In this document: positions 23,124-33,312 of the stretch, piece after piece
Position numbering within the stretch: position 1 is the stretch's first letter
How the letters are laid out: every line of letters starts with the position of its first letter
Assembly (NCBI GenBank): GCA_051875715.1
Contig: JBJEHD010000071.1
Span: 1 to 41,926, forward strand
Direction: 5' to 3'
Length of the DNA stretch: 41,926 nt
Origin: DYCT01 sp051875715
GTDB lineage: Bacteria > Bacteroidota > Bacteroidia > Bacteroidales > Bacteroidaceae
The notes under the pieces: model-generated
What the model saw: the letters and a program-made list of their open reading frames with translations, nothing else
Databases searched by the model: none
What the model was told of the DNA's origin: nothing
Translations under genes and position numbers: made by a program

Positions 23124-26100
23124 TCAGCGGACGCTCACCTTATAAATATGCTCGTTCATGCGTACGACATAGACGCCCGGTTCGCAAGCGATGGCCGTCT
23201 CACCCGACACAACCACCGAGGCTACCGTCTTGCCATCGGCCGTGTAGACCACGACAGGCTGTTCGTCAGCCGTGCGAATGCGGATGCAACGAACCTCGCC
23301 CATTACGGACAAACCGGCTTCCAGATGCTGAATGGAATTGCCCGGCTCGACAAGCAGCGGCGAGCAAGCTGCGCTTTCACCGAAGTTATAGACAACCGAC
23401 ACCTGATAAGCATACGTTTCAGTCAGCGACACATTGCGGTCGGTGTAAGTAGGTTCGGTCAAAAGCGATTCGTTCAGTCTGACTCCATCGCGGTAGACGT
23501 TATAGCCCAGTACCTCCAGGTCGTACTTGGCCGGGATGTATGTAATGTCGTCAACCATGACGCCCGTTTGGAATTGAGCCTTGTAGTGGATAGCAAAGTA
23601 GCGAGCATCGGCCGGCAAAGCGACCTTCACTTCCACCCATTCGTCGGAAGCCACTCCCGAACGCAACGACTTAAACTGGCCGGGATCCTGCGTCGTGGTG
23701 GAGTACATCACTTCGTATTTCTCGTCCGTATCACAGTGAATGCGACGAATCCAGAAACTAATCTCCGATCCGCCGGACACCTGCGGCGAGATAAGCCAGT
23801 CGTCGTTTGTCGGGTCGGGCGATTCCCAATCCGGATAGTAGTTGGCATACCAGCAAATGAAAGCCTGTTCGCCCGTACGGGGGAACATCAAAGGCCAATC
23901 CTGCTCGGTTACTCCGTTCAGATAGCCGGGAGCCCACACCATCCAGGCCTGATCGACCGTCTTGTTCGGATAATCGGGCATGTCGAAGAATCCGCCGCTA
24001 CCCAGCTGGTCGCCATCATACGAAATCCAGTCGCCGAAACCTTCGATGGCGAACGGCTCGTATTCTTCCGCCCCATCCGTCACAGGCTGTTTGCCGTCAG
24101 GGAGCACCGGCACGTTCCAGGTAAGAACGACACCCTCGCCATTGTACTTGCCGGCAAGGCCCTTTGCGGTGGGATACCACGGTGCGTCGACGCTCAGTTC
24201 GATCACCGACGAATGGTTGTTATCGACATTGCCGTCTGCGGCATAATCCAGTTTCACTTCCACCGGGACGGTACGTCCGGCATAAGCAGCCGTCACAGGC
24301 AGACGCAATTCTATATCTTTGATTTCGCCCGGTTTCAAATCGGAGCCGGCCTGTGTTTTCACCACCTGGCCATCTACGCAGAACTGGATGTTATAACCGG
24401 CAGCCGTTTCCGAACCCCGGTTGAAATAACGGAGCGTATAGACCGCCTCGTCACCCACCTGTGCGGTTTTCGGGCCCTGGAATGCACCTACAGCGATGTC
24501 CTTGTCCGCCTGTTCTTCGATGTGGATGTTGTCGATGTAGAAACTCATCCAAGCGTTGTCTGTCATGCCTCGCAATGCCAGTTTCACGCACGGAGCCTCC
24601 TTGTAGTCGGCCAACGAAACACGGTGTTCCACCCACCCGGCCTTGGTGTTGCTCACCGTATAGTCCGGACTGATGGCCTGGAATGCACCGCCGTCGACAG
24701 AGATTTCAATGCGGCATTTAGTAGCGCCGCCGTCGACAATCGCATCTTCCGACTTGGCATCGATGTGATACATGAAGAAGCTGAACGACGGATTCTCCGT
24801 TCCCTTCAATGTGAACACGGGAGTCTTCAGCCGGCTGTCCGTATAATCGCTCCAGCCTTCGCTCTTGAATTTCACGAAGCCATTATCTCCGTCCTGCGGA
24901 TAGCCTCCTTCATTGTCGGACTTGATGCAGGTGAAGCCGTAGTCGCCATAGACGGCCTGCGTGGTCCAGGGCTGGATGTTGAACTGTCCGCCGGGGAAAG
25001 ACTCGGCAGCGGGTATCGGATAAGGTGTACCGGCCACGACATAGACCAGCATGGCCTCGCTGCGGACGTCGTCCACCTCGGCTGTCACGCCGTAGTAGAA
25101 GCCATCTTGGCGGCCGGCCAACTCCTGTTCTACCTGATAGTCCGTATATTTCAATTCCTTCAGGCCTGTAGCCAAGCGAGCGAGGCTGCTCTTGTCCTTT
25201 CCTCTCCAAACCGAGTAGGAAATGCGCGAAATATCGAAGTAGCCGTTGCTGACACCCTTCGTCGGGGCTTCCCAAGAAAGATGAACGTGCATATTCCCAT
25301 CGATGGCGATACCCGACATGTTTTTCACCGTTTCCGGCGTGTCGAATCCGGCCCATACGGCACGTTTAGCCGAGAAACCTTCTTCGCCGTTCAGCAAAGC
25401 CACCACACGATAGTTGTTGACGCCGTTGGCGGGCGCGTTGTCCGAGAAGCTGACCGTCTGTCCGGCCGTCACCTCCGAGTCGTTAATAACAACATCTTCA
25501 CGATAGGTCTTTACGTGGAACGAGCCTTCTATGGGCTGTCCGTTGATGAGCACTGTCGGTGCCGTGTAGGAGATATCGACACGTTTCACGCCCTGGCCGG
25601 CTGCTTCGACACGCAGATTCTGAACCGAGTCGGGCAAGGCGGTCGACATGCCGGCCATCATGCCTATCTCGTGCAAATTCATATAGTATCCTTCTGTTCC
25701 GGAGAAAGCGTAGAATCCCACGTAATAGTTGGCATCGCGATCAACACGAACAGTCTTATAATAGGTGCCTTCCCAAATGTCATCCAAGTTCTTATGCTCG
25801 GCCACGACAATCGTATGGTCCTTCGGATCGGTGGACGTACCGACCGTCACACGCAGGTTGCACGGCGCGCCCGTATTGAGCGTATAGGCCAGCGTATACA
25901 GGTTCTTGGCATCGAGATGGATGGCAGGTGTCATCAGCCAGTCGTTTCCAAGATGCTTGCCGTCGGCACAATGCTGCATCAAGCCCTCATCGCTTTTCCA
26001 GAACCAAGCATTGGTCTTCTGGGCAGCATCCCAGTCGTTGTCCAAGTCAAGGTAGGTATACAATTGCTGGCAGAGTTCGCCGTCGTCAAAATTGTCATAG

Positions 26101-27665
26101 AAAGGAAGTTCGTAGGCACCTACCGAGAGGACGGCATTGGAAACGCCCGTTCCGCCTTCCACTCCTTGGCTGATAGAGGTCACGCGGTAGGTATAAAGTG
26201 CCGTAGCCGAAGGCAACATTTCCGAGAAAGAAGTCTCGCCTACGCCCGTAGTCTTCACTACGACACCGTCTGCCGTGCCGGCACAACGCGTCACCTTATA
26301 AGAAATAGCCGATCCATCGAAGTGGCCGCCATTGTCGCCATCCTGCGGAGCTTCCCACGTCACGGTTGCACGACCATTCTGTACGTTCAGTTGCACGTTT
26401 CTCGGCGCGCCGGCCCGGTCTTCACCGACGTAGACGGTCAAACTGTTCTTCACGCTACTGCCCTTCTCATTCGAGGCAACAGCATACAACGTATACAGTC
26501 CGGCCGCATCGAAGGTGTATTCCATAGACACGGTTTCACCTGCCTGAGCCGGTTTCTGCATCAGCACCTCGTCTCCGCTCTTGACAACGACATTGACATA
26601 GCCCGCCAAAGCCTCACCATTATACGTCTTCGTAGGAGCCGTGCACGAAAGTGTTCCGGTCAATCCACCTTCCACATGGGGTGTGAAGTGGAAATCTGTC
26701 ACTGCGGCCGGTGCATCGTTGGCAACAGCAGCCGGTTTCACCCACAGACCCACCAACTGCTCGCCATCCGGCATGTCGTCAATCTTATATGCCTTGCCGG
26801 TCTGCGTATTCACTTCATACAAAGCCGCCTCGTCGTCGTTCGTAAAAGCCCAGTAGAGTTTGCCCGTATAGGGGTCGAACGCCATCGACTGTGCATATTT
26901 CGGACTTTTTCCCGTATCACCCACACGCGTTACGGCGCCCGTCCGTTTGTCAATGCGAACCAAATAGCCTTCGTCTGAGATGGCAAACAACTCCCCTTTG
27001 GGCGATGCTGCCAATGTTAAAAACGAACTGCTAAGTGCGCACAACTTGGTAAACGAAGCGTCGCCATTCATTGTCGACAGATTAAAGCCGACACCGCCTT
27101 CACCATACGTAATGGCATATACCTTGCCGTCAGTGCGGTCGTACGTCATAGCCGACGAATAAGGCACATTCGTGTAATTGCCCTCGGGTTCGAGCATCAA
27201 CAAATACTCGCCCGTAGAGACGTCGTAGACAAGACACTCAATCAAGATGGTCCAATCCGCACTCACACGATAGGAATAGAACTTTCCGTTGGCATATACC
27301 GCCATCGGAGACGAAAGGTCGCCATCGGCAAAAGCCAAGTCGAACCGGATGCCTTTGGAAGCCGTCAGCGAATAGACACCGAAAGGAGCATAACTCGAAG
27401 TCCACGTATCGGCATAAAGCACATTGCCGAAGAGTTGCGTGCCATCGCCTACCGATTTGGTATAACGGGGCGAAACATCTGACAATCCCGGCATACGGAA
27501 AGGCGTATCGCACACAAGATGTGACTTTCGTGCAGGTTTGGCGGTCGGCCATTGCATCTCAGGATTAGGCTTCCCCGGCCTTCCCTGCGACGTCGGAATC
27601 TTCACCTGAGCCTGAACCAGCAAAGCGGCCATCCCCAGGAAAAGCGTAATCAGTCCTTTTCTCAT
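23124..27665 (-). CDS. large secreted Fn3 / choice-of-anchor-J protein, type IX cargo
   Basis: The 1513-residue protein has a signal peptide (about 1-20, ending VQAQ). Residues 75-310 contain propeller-like repeats (TGKLYWAF, GKVYAITYG). Fibronectin-III-like modules follow (about 415-515, 680-890 and later), each opening with a Pro-x-x-Val stretch. At least three jelly-roll modules of the choice-of-anchor-J/cleaved-adhesin kind are visible: AWFWKSDEG to NDWLMTPAIHL (550-585), one near 900-1060, and DDWLISPQVSGGSEISFW (about 1320). The final about 75 residues (MGEVRCIRIRTADEQPVVVYTADGKTV to YKVSVR) are a type IX sorting tail. Such proteins in Porphyromonas and Prevotella are surface adhesins or haemagglutinin-like; ligand here is unknown. 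The unit is monocistronic with a strong promoter (27736-27767) and terminator. Confidence 0.82.
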   Translation of the reverse strand: MRKGLITLFLGMAALLVQAQVKIPTSQGRPGKPNPEMQWPTAKPARKSHLVCDTPFRMPGLSDVSPRYTKSVGDGTQLFGNVLYADTWTSSYAPFGVYSLTASKGIRFDLAFADGDLSSPMAVYANGKFYSYRVSADWTILIECLVYDVSTGEYLLMLEPEGNYTNVPYSSAMTYDRTDGKVYAITYGEGGVGFNLSTMNGDASFTKLCALSSSFLTLAASPKGELFAISDEGYLVRIDKRTGAVTRVGDTGKSPKYAQSMAFDPYTGKLYWAFTNDDEAALYEVNTQTGKAYKIDDMPDGEQLVGLWVKPAAVANDAPAAVTDFHFTPHVEGGLTGTLSCTAPTKTYNGEALAGYVNVVVKSGDEVLMQKPAQAGETVSMEYTFDAAGLYTLYAVASNEKGSSVKNSLTVYVGEDRAGAPRNVQLNVQNGRATVTWEAPQDGDNGGHFDGSAISYKVTRCAGTADGVVVKTTGVGETSFSEMLPSATALYTYRVTSISQGVEGGTGVSNAVLSVGAYELPFYDNFDDGELCQQLYTYLDLDNDWDAAQKTNAWFWKSDEGLMQHCADGKHLGNDWLMTPAIHLDAKNLYTLAYTLNTGAPCNLRVTVGTSTDPKDHTIVVAEHKNLDDIWEGTYYKTVRVDRDANYYVGFYAFSGTEGYYMNLHEIGMMAGMSTALPDSVQNLRVEAAGQGVKRVDISYTAPTVLINGQPIEGSFHVKTYREDVVINDSEVTAGQTVSFSDNAPANGVNNYRVVALLNGEEGFSAKRAVWAGFDTPETVKNMSGIAIDGNMHVHLSWEAPTKGVSNGYFDISRISYSVWRGKDKSSLARLATGLKELKYTDYQVEQELAGRQDGFYYGVTAEVDDVRSEAMLVYVVAGTPYPIPAAESFPGGQFNIQPWTTQAVYGDYGFTCIKSDNEGGYPQDGDNGFVKFKSEGWSDYTDSRLKTPVFTLKGTENPSFSFFMYHIDAKSEDAIVDGGATKCRIEISVDGGAFQAISPDYTVSNTKAGWVEHRVSLADYKEAPCVKLALRGMTDNAWMSFYIDNIHIEEQADKDIAVGAFQGPKTAQVGDEAVYTLRYFNRGSETAAGYNIQFCVDGQVVKTQAGSDLKPGEIKDIELRLPVTAAYAGRTVPVEVKLDYAADGNVDNNHSSVIELSVDAPWYPTAKGLAGKYNGEGVVLTWNVPVLPDGKQPVTDGAEEYEPFAIEGFGDWISYDGDQLGSGGFFDMPDYPNKTVDQAWMVWAPGYLNGVTEQDWPLMFPRTGEQAFICWYANYYPDWESPDPTNDDWLISPQVSGGSEISFWIRRIHCDTDEKYEVMYSTTTQDPGQFKSLRSGVASDEWVEVKVALPADARYFAIHYKAQFQTGVMVDDITYIPAKYDLEVLGYNVYRDGVRLNESLLTEPTYTDRNVSLTETYAYQVSVVYNFGESAACSPLLVEPGNSIQHLEAGLSVMGEVRCIRIRTADEQPVVVYTADGKTVASVVVSGETAIACEPGVYVVRMNEHIYKVSVR

Positions 27666-27735
27666 AACTTTTCTCTTTTTAATTTGATGATTGGTTTCTC
27701 GTTCTTTCAGTTTTTAAATTCTTTTAGGAACGGAG

Positions 27736-27767
27736 CAAATATAACTTTATCCGTGCATTCCGACAAA
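27736..27767 (-). promoter_or_regulatory. promoter of the 1513-residue protein gene
   Basis: On the minus strand TTTG (27767-27764), a 20-base spacer and TATATTTG (27743-27736) match both elements of the Bacteroidota consensus exactly. The start codon is about 70 bp downstream. Confidence 0.75.
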
Positions 27768-27956
27768 CGAAGAAGAAAAGCTTTTTCTGTCAAACAATGA
27801 GCGGACGGGCAATTCTTGTCTTAAAGCAACTCTACCCGCGCCCCTTTCAGTCGAAACAGAACAGCGAGCACCCGCACCCAGCAAGCAGAAACGCACACTC
27901 GTGAAGAAAACGAGAAAACTAAGCGGCAGGAAACCCCTTAATTGAAAAAGAATTCC

Positions 27957-27964
27957 TACTTTTG
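27957..27964 (+). promoter_or_regulatory. -7 promoter element for glnS
   Basis: TACTTTTG matches TAnnTTTG exactly, 29 bp before the glnS ATG. No -33 element at standard spacing. The remainder of the 27666-27993 intergenic stretch shows only the two divergent promoters. Confidence 0.55.
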
Positions 27965-27993
27965 CATTCCAATAGCGTAAAAACAAAAACACC

Positions 27994-29733
27994 ATGACTG
28001 AAAACAACGTTTCGGAAACAACGGAGAAAAAAGGCCTGAACTTCATCGAGGCCGCCGTGGAAAAAGATTTGAAAGAAGGAAAGAACGGAGGACGCGTACA
28101 AACCCGCTTCCCGCCTGAGCCGAACGGATACCTCCACATCGGGCATGCAAAAGCCATCTGCCTCGATTTCGGAATAGCCGCACGTCACGGAGGTGTGTGC
28201 AACCTCCGGTTTGACGACACCAACCCCACCAAAGAAGACTTGGAGTACGTCGACGCCATCAAAGAGGACATCCAATGGCTCGGTTTCCAATGGGGAAACG
28301 AATATTATGCTTCCGACTATTTCCAGCAGTTATGGGACTTTGCCGTACGCCTCATCCGCGAAGGGAAAGCCTACATTGACGAACAAACGTCCGAGCAGAT
28401 AGCCCAACAAAAGGGAACGCCCACGCAGCCGGGAACAGAGAGCCCCTATCGCAACCGCCCCATCGAAGAAAACCTCGCCCTATTTGAAAAGATGAATAGC
28501 GGCGAATTGGAAGAAGGATCGATGGTGCTGCGTGCAAAAATCGACATGGCCAACCCGAACATGCACTTCCGCGACCCTATCATCTACCGAATTGTGAAGA
28601 CTCCGCACCACCGCACAGGCGATAAATGGAAAGCATACCCGATGTACGACTTTGCTCACGGACAAAGCGACTTTTTCGAAGGAGTCACCCACTCGCTCTG
28701 TACACTGGAATTCGTGGTACACCGTCCGCTTTACGACTTGTTCATCGACTGGCTGAAAGAAGACAAAGATTTGGACGACAATCGTCCGCGTCAGACGGAG
28801 TTCAACAAACTGAACCTCAGTTATACCTTGATGAGCAAGCGGAATCTGCTCACCTTGGTGAAAGAAGGTTTGGTCAACGAATGGGACGACCCTCGTATGC
28901 CGACCCTCTGCGGTTTCCGCCGTCGAGGCTACTCACCCGAGTCTATCCGAAACTTCGTCGACAAAATCGGTTATACGACCTACGATGCCCTCAATGAGTT
29001 TGAGTTGCTGGAAAGCGCCGTCCGCGAAGACCTGAATAAGCGAGCCACACGTGTGTCAGCCGTACTCGATCCTGTCAAACTCATCATCACCAACTATCCG
29101 GAAGGACAAGTGGAAGAGATGGAGGCCATCAACAACCCCGAAGACCCCAACGCAGGGAGTCACACCATCGAGTTCAGCCGCGAGCTCTGGATTGAACGCG
29201 ACGACTTCATGGAAGATGCCCCGAAGAAATATTACCGCATGACACCCGGACAAGAGGTTCGACTGAAGAACGCATACATCGTCAAATGTACCGGATGCCT
29301 CAAGGACGAGGATGGGACCATCCGCGAAGTCTACTGCGAATACGACCCCAACACCAAGAGCGGCATGCCCGAAAGCAACCGGAAGGTGAAAGGAACGCTT
29401 CATTGGCTTAGTTGCGCACATTGTATACCAGCCGAAGTACGCTTGTACGACCGGCTTTGGAAAGTGGAAAACCCACGCGATGCCCTGGCCGCCATCCGCG
29501 AAGCCAAACAATGCGACGCACTCACGGGCATGAAGGAAATCATCAACCCCGACTCGCTTACCGTGCTCACCCATTGCTATGTGGAAAAATTCCTGGCAGA
29601 AGCCAAGCCGCTCGACTACCTGCAATTCCAACGAATCGGTTACTTCAACGTCGATAAAGAATCGACCCCCGAACGGTTGATTTTCAATCGTACCGTGTCG
29701 TTGAAAGACACATGGAGCAAGAAAAACAAATAA
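27994..29733 (+). CDS. glnS: glutamine--tRNA ligase
   Basis: This 579-residue class I aminoacyl-tRNA synthetase charges tRNA-Gln. The HIGH motif is HIGH at residues 48-51, within PPEPNGYLHIGHAKAI, which is characteristic of GlnRS/GluRS. The KMSKS loop appears as MSKR at 280-283. EETTEKKGLNFIEAAVEKDL-type N-terminal residues and the C-terminal anticodon-binding beta-barrels (EVRLKNAYIVKCTGC, LHWLSC) are all present, so the enzyme looks complete. It is followed after 18 bp by the TPR gene, with further same-strand genes to 33281. Confidence 0.97.
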   Translation: MTENNVSETTEKKGLNFIEAAVEKDLKEGKNGGRVQTRFPPEPNGYLHIGHAKAICLDFGIAARHGGVCNLRFDDTNPTKEDLEYVDAIKEDIQWLGFQWGNEYYASDYFQQLWDFAVRLIREGKAYIDEQTSEQIAQQKGTPTQPGTESPYRNRPIEENLALFEKMNSGELEEGSMVLRAKIDMANPNMHFRDPIIYRIVKTPHHRTGDKWKAYPMYDFAHGQSDFFEGVTHSLCTLEFVVHRPLYDLFIDWLKEDKDLDDNRPRQTEFNKLNLSYTLMSKRNLLTLVKEGLVNEWDDPRMPTLCGFRRRGYSPESIRNFVDKIGYTTYDALNEFELLESAVREDLNKRATRVSAVLDPVKLIITNYPEGQVEEMEAINNPEDPNAGSHTIEFSRELWIERDDFMEDAPKKYYRMTPGQEVRLKNAYIVKCTGCLKDEDGTIREVYCEYDPNTKSGMPESNRKVKGTLHWLSCAHCIPAEVRLYDRLWKVENPRDALAAIREAKQCDALTGMKEIINPDSLTVLTHCYVEKFLAEAKPLDYLQFQRIGYFNVDKESTPERLIFNRTVSLKDTWSKKNK

Positions 29734-29751
29734 ACTAACCCATTCAATCCT

Positions 29752-31194
29752 ATGGCCTCTAACGAAAATGCCACTTTCCAAAGCCCGGAGTTTCAGCGCG
29801 TCCTTGCCCAATATGAAGCCATGCTTCGCAATGGGCAGACACGTTATTTCGACCTTGAAGACCTGCTCGACATCGCCGACTACTACGCCTGCGACAACAA
29901 GTACGACAAGGCCTTCGAAGCCGTCGAACACGCATTGACACTGCATCCTGCCGACGAAGAGGCATTGGCCCTGAAAGGTACGCTTTTGGTGGAAGACGGC
30001 AAACTGGCTGAGGCAAGAGCCTTGGTTGATTCGCTGTCTTCCAGCGAAAGTTACAGTGTGGAATTGTTGCAGGCCCTCGTCAATTTGGAAGAAGACAAAG
30101 GATTGAAGGCCAAGGCCATCCTAAAAAAGATGGAGCAGCGCTACGATGGAGACGAGATATTCTATCGAGAAGCAGCCTACCTCTATCTGGATAGGAATCT
30201 GCCGGAGGATGCCCTCCGCTGGGTGGAGAAGGCTTTGCGAATAAATCCGCACAACGCATCGCTGATGATGGACCAAGCCGAAGCATTCGCCCAGGCCGGT
30301 TCTACCAAACTGGCGGCCGAATGGTACGAACAAGCCACCGACGAAGACCCGTTCTGTGTAGATGCATGGTCCGGACTGGGCAGGGCCCGCCTGCTACAGG
30401 AACAATTGGAAGGCGCATTGGAGGCATTCGATTTTGCGTTGGCCATCGACCCAAACCATACCCAGTCTTTGATGCTGAAGGCCAGCACCTGTTTCCAAAT
30501 GGAGAACTTCAAACAAGCCTCCGACCTTTGCGCAGCTTGTCTGAAGCAAGATGCCAACAATGCCTATGCGTTGTTTCTAAAAGGGATGTGCCATAAATAT
30601 GCCGGTGAAGACGAACAAGCCATCGTCTTGTTCGAACAAGCCGTCAAACTGAGTTCAGAGATGGATTCGTTCCATACCGAACTTTGTCATAGCCGTGCCT
30701 TATGCTATACGGCCATCGGCCAATACGAGAAAGCCATCGAAATCCTAACGTATTTCACCAGCAAATATCCGGCAGACGCAGAGGTCGACAGTTTTATCTT
30801 GCTTGGCGAACTGCTTCTCCATCGCAACCAAAAGGGCGATGCTGAAAAAGCCTCTGTCGCATTCTGGCAGGCATTGGAAAAGAACGCTTTCGAAGAACTG
30901 GGCGATTTCGTGCGCCTCATGTTCATCTGCCACACGCACCAGAAAACGCCATTCCTGGTCAGTTTATTGGAAGACATTGTCCACCATCATCCCAACCTGC
31001 CGGAAGCACTTATCACCCTCTCTCTTGCCTACCATTGGGCCGGTGATACGAAAAAGAGCGACAAAGCATATACGCAGGCCCTACAAGCAGACCCTGGCAT
31101 CAAGGCCCGGTTCGACGAACTCTCGGTTGCCTACTACCAGAACTTGACCGATATACGTCCAGACGGGACCTGCAAAAGCAAAAATGTAAATTGA
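29752..31194 (+). CDS. tetratricopeptide-repeat protein
   Basis: This 480-residue protein has no signal peptide and at least eight TPR-like helix pairs: KAFEAVEHALTLHPADEEAL near residue 44, DALRWVEKALRINPHNASLM near 148, LAAEWYEQATDEDPFCVDAW near 185, and GALEAFDFALAIDPNHTQSL near 223, continuing to KKSDKAYTQALQADPGIKAR near 427. TPR arrays mediate protein contacts; no enzymatic domain is seen. It lies between glnS (18 bp) and a DedA gene (31 bp) on the same strand. Function is unknown; the conserved pairing of a TPR protein with housekeeping genes does not itself give a role. Confidence 0.85.
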   Translation: MASNENATFQSPEFQRVLAQYEAMLRNGQTRYFDLEDLLDIADYYACDNKYDKAFEAVEHALTLHPADEEALALKGTLLVEDGKLAEARALVDSLSSSESYSVELLQALVNLEEDKGLKAKAILKKMEQRYDGDEIFYREAAYLYLDRNLPEDALRWVEKALRINPHNASLMMDQAEAFAQAGSTKLAAEWYEQATDEDPFCVDAWSGLGRARLLQEQLEGALEAFDFALAIDPNHTQSLMLKASTCFQMENFKQASDLCAACLKQDANNAYALFLKGMCHKYAGEDEQAIVLFEQAVKLSSEMDSFHTELCHSRALCYTAIGQYEKAIEILTYFTSKYPADAEVDSFILLGELLLHRNQKGDAEKASVAFWQALEKNAFEELGDFVRLMFICHTHQKTPFLVSLLEDIVHHHPNLPEALITLSLAYHWAGDTKKSDKAYTQALQADPGIKARFDELSVAYYQNLTDIRPDGTCKSKNVN

Positions 31195-31225
31195 ATCAAC
31201 AACCCTCTTTCTACACCTAAAAACG

Positions 31226-31873
31226 ATGGAATCAGCTGATCTTATCCAATGGGTGCTCGAACACCTCAACTACGCCGTGGTCACACTCTTCATGGCCATC
31301 GAAAGTTCATTCATCCCCTTTCCCTCCGAGGTGGTGGTCCCGCCCGCAGCCTGGAAGGCCATGACCGATGGTAGCATGAGCCTGGTGGGCGTAGTCGTGT
31401 TTGCCACGCTGGGAGCCGATATAGGCGCACTTGTCAACTACGGACTGGCACGTTGGCTGGGCCGTCCGCTGATGTATCGGTTTGCCACAAGCCGTCTGGG
31501 ACGGATGTGCCTGCTTACACCGGAAAAGGTGGAACACGCCGAGGCCTACTTCCGCCGTCACGGAGCCGCTTCCACATTTTTCGGACGCCTTGTGCCGGCC
31601 GTACGCCAACTCATAAGCCTTCCGGCCGGATTGTCAGGGATGCGACTCACACCTTTCCTCCTCTATACGACAATGGGAGCTGGTTTGTGGAACACTGTGC
31701 TGGCCTTGATTGGATACAGCATCTATCGCTTCACCCCTTACAAAACCCTTGACGACGTCTATCGGCTGGCCACCGCCTACAGCCACGAGATAAGCTATGC
31801 CATCTTGGCCATAGCAGTCCTCATCATCGCATTCCTTGCCTACAAAGGATGGAAACAACCCAAAAATACCTAA
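31226..31873 (+). CDS. DedA-family membrane protein
   Basis: This 215-residue DedA/SNARE-associated (VTT) protein carries the signatures ESSFIPFPSEVVVPPA near residue 26 and FGRLVPAVRQLISLPAGLSGM near 118, with the essential acidic and arginine residues in place. DedA proteins are inner-membrane lipid transporters or scramblases; some flip undecaprenyl phosphate back across the membrane. That role would suit its neighbour, an undecaprenyl-phosphate sugar transferase whose start lies only seven bases past this stop. That connection is inferred from adjacency. Confidence 0.92.
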   Translation: MESADLIQWVLEHLNYAVVTLFMAIESSFIPFPSEVVVPPAAWKAMTDGSMSLVGVVVFATLGADIGALVNYGLARWLGRPLMYRFATSRLGRMCLLTPEKVEHAEAYFRRHGAASTFFGRLVPAVRQLISLPAGLSGMRLTPFLLYTTMGAGLWNTVLALIGYSIYRFTPYKTLDDVYRLATAYSHEISYAILAIAVLIIAFLAYKGWKQPKNT

Positions 31874-31880
31874 CATCGTC

Positions 31881-33281
31881 ATGACACAACCTAACAGAGG
31901 AACCTCCATATACATCCAAACCGTCACCCTTGCGGGCGATTTCTTTTGGCTAAACCTTGTCGTCATGGGGTTATTCCTGCTTTATTTCCCCCATCACTCG
32001 GGGATAGACATCGGTCTGCTGGAGAAATACCTGGTCATCGTCAACATGTGCTATGCCACCACGTCCTCTATCTTCCGCGTGCAATTGCACCAACGATTTA
32101 CCTCGCCCGAACGCATCATCGGACGGATATCCATGTCCGTCACAATGTACATTTTGTTGTTCATAGGCATCTCGTCGCTGTTGCGCATCTACGTTCCACG
32201 CAGTTTCTTTCTGAATTGTTATCTCATCCTGCTTGTATTGTTAAGCACATGGCGCATCGGCATGCGTTTTCTGGTCAAACATTTCCGCAGCATAGGACGC
32301 AACTCCACCACGGCTGTCATCGTGGGTGGAGCAAGCAATGCCCGCGAACTATACGAAAAATTGACAGGCGACCCTTCGCTGGGTTATCGCGTGTTGGGCG
32401 TGTTCGACGACGAGCCACTGCATGATTTTCCGCCTTCAGCCAAATGGCTGGGCCATGTTTCTGCCGTGATCCCTACTTTGCGCCGAAATGCCGTCGACAC
32501 GTTGTTCTGCAGCCTTCCCTCTTCCAAGGCCCATGCCATCGTACCGCTTATCAACCATTGCGAGAACAACCTCATTCATTTCTACAGTGTCCCCAACGTA
32601 CGCAACTACCTGCATCGACGGATGAAACTGGAGTTGTTCGACGACATTCCCATTCTCAGTATCCGGGAGGAACCTCTGCAGTCGCCACTCAACAAATGCA
32701 TCAAACGGGCTTTCGACCTGATTGTATCAACCGTCTTCCTGTGCACCGTGTATCCATTTGTCTACCTGTTCGTCGGCATTGGCATCAAACTGACCTCGCC
32801 AGGTCCGATTTACTTCAAGCAGAAACGTAGTGGAGAAGGCGGACGAATCTTCCAATGCATCAAGTTCCGCTCCATGCGTGTGAACGATATGGCCGACACC
32901 ATGCAAGCGACTTCCAACGACCCACGGAAGACACGCTTCGGCGAATTTCTCCGCCATTCGAACATAGACGAGTTGCCTCAGTTCATCAACGTATGGAAAG
33001 GTGAAATGTCTCTCGTAGGCCCTCGGCCGCACATGCTGATGCATACCGAGATGTATTCGCGCCTCATCAACAAGTACATGGTGCGACACCTGGTGAAGCC
33101 TGGCATCACGGGCTGGGCACAAGTGACCGGTTTCCGAGGCGAGACCAAAGAACTCAGCCAAATGGAAGGACGGGTACGCCGAGACATCTGGTATATCGAG
33201 AATTGGTCGTTTCTGCTCGACCTGCGCATCCTCTACCTAACCGTGCGAAACATCATCAAAGGAGACAAACAAGCCTACTGA
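31881..33281 (+). CDS. undecaprenyl-phosphate glycosyl-1-phosphate transferase (WbaP/WcaJ type)
   Basis: The 466-residue polyisoprenyl-phosphate hexose-1-phosphate transferase starts polysaccharide chains by moving a sugar-1-phosphate from a UDP-sugar to undecaprenyl phosphate. The start at 31881 (MTQPNRGTS) is preferred over 31836, which lies inside the DedA gene. Residues 15-120 hold four to five membrane helices, and 135-260 form a Rossmann-like domain (TAVIVGGASNARELYEKL). The catalytic C-terminus (about 275-466) shows KRAFDLIVS, FKQKRSGEGGRIFQCIKFRSMR, DELPQFINVWKGEMSLVGPRPH and KPGITGWAQV. It may use precursors made by the operon at 34344-38526, though it lies on the opposite strand. 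Confidence 0.93.
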   Translation: MTQPNRGTSIYIQTVTLAGDFFWLNLVVMGLFLLYFPHHSGIDIGLLEKYLVIVNMCYATTSSIFRVQLHQRFTSPERIIGRISMSVTMYILLFIGISSLLRIYVPRSFFLNCYLILLVLLSTWRIGMRFLVKHFRSIGRNSTTAVIVGGASNARELYEKLTGDPSLGYRVLGVFDDEPLHDFPPSAKWLGHVSAVIPTLRRNAVDTLFCSLPSSKAHAIVPLINHCENNLIHFYSVPNVRNYLHRRMKLELFDDIPILSIREEPLQSPLNKCIKRAFDLIVSTVFLCTVYPFVYLFVGIGIKLTSPGPIYFKQKRSGEGGRIFQCIKFRSMRVNDMADTMQATSNDPRKTRFGEFLRHSNIDELPQFINVWKGEMSLVGPRPHMLMHTEMYSRLINKYMVRHLVKPGITGWAQVTGFRGETKELSQMEGRVRRDIWYIENWSFLLDLRILYLTVRNIIKGDKQAY

Positions 33282-33312
33282 TGCCTGCCTCCTCCATTAG
33301 AACGGGCATACG

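Noticed and set aside
23148..26978. 1276-codon plus-strand open frame antisense to the large secreted protein
   Set aside because: The minus strand has signal peptide, Fn3 and jelly-roll motifs, promoter and terminator; the plus-strand product has none.
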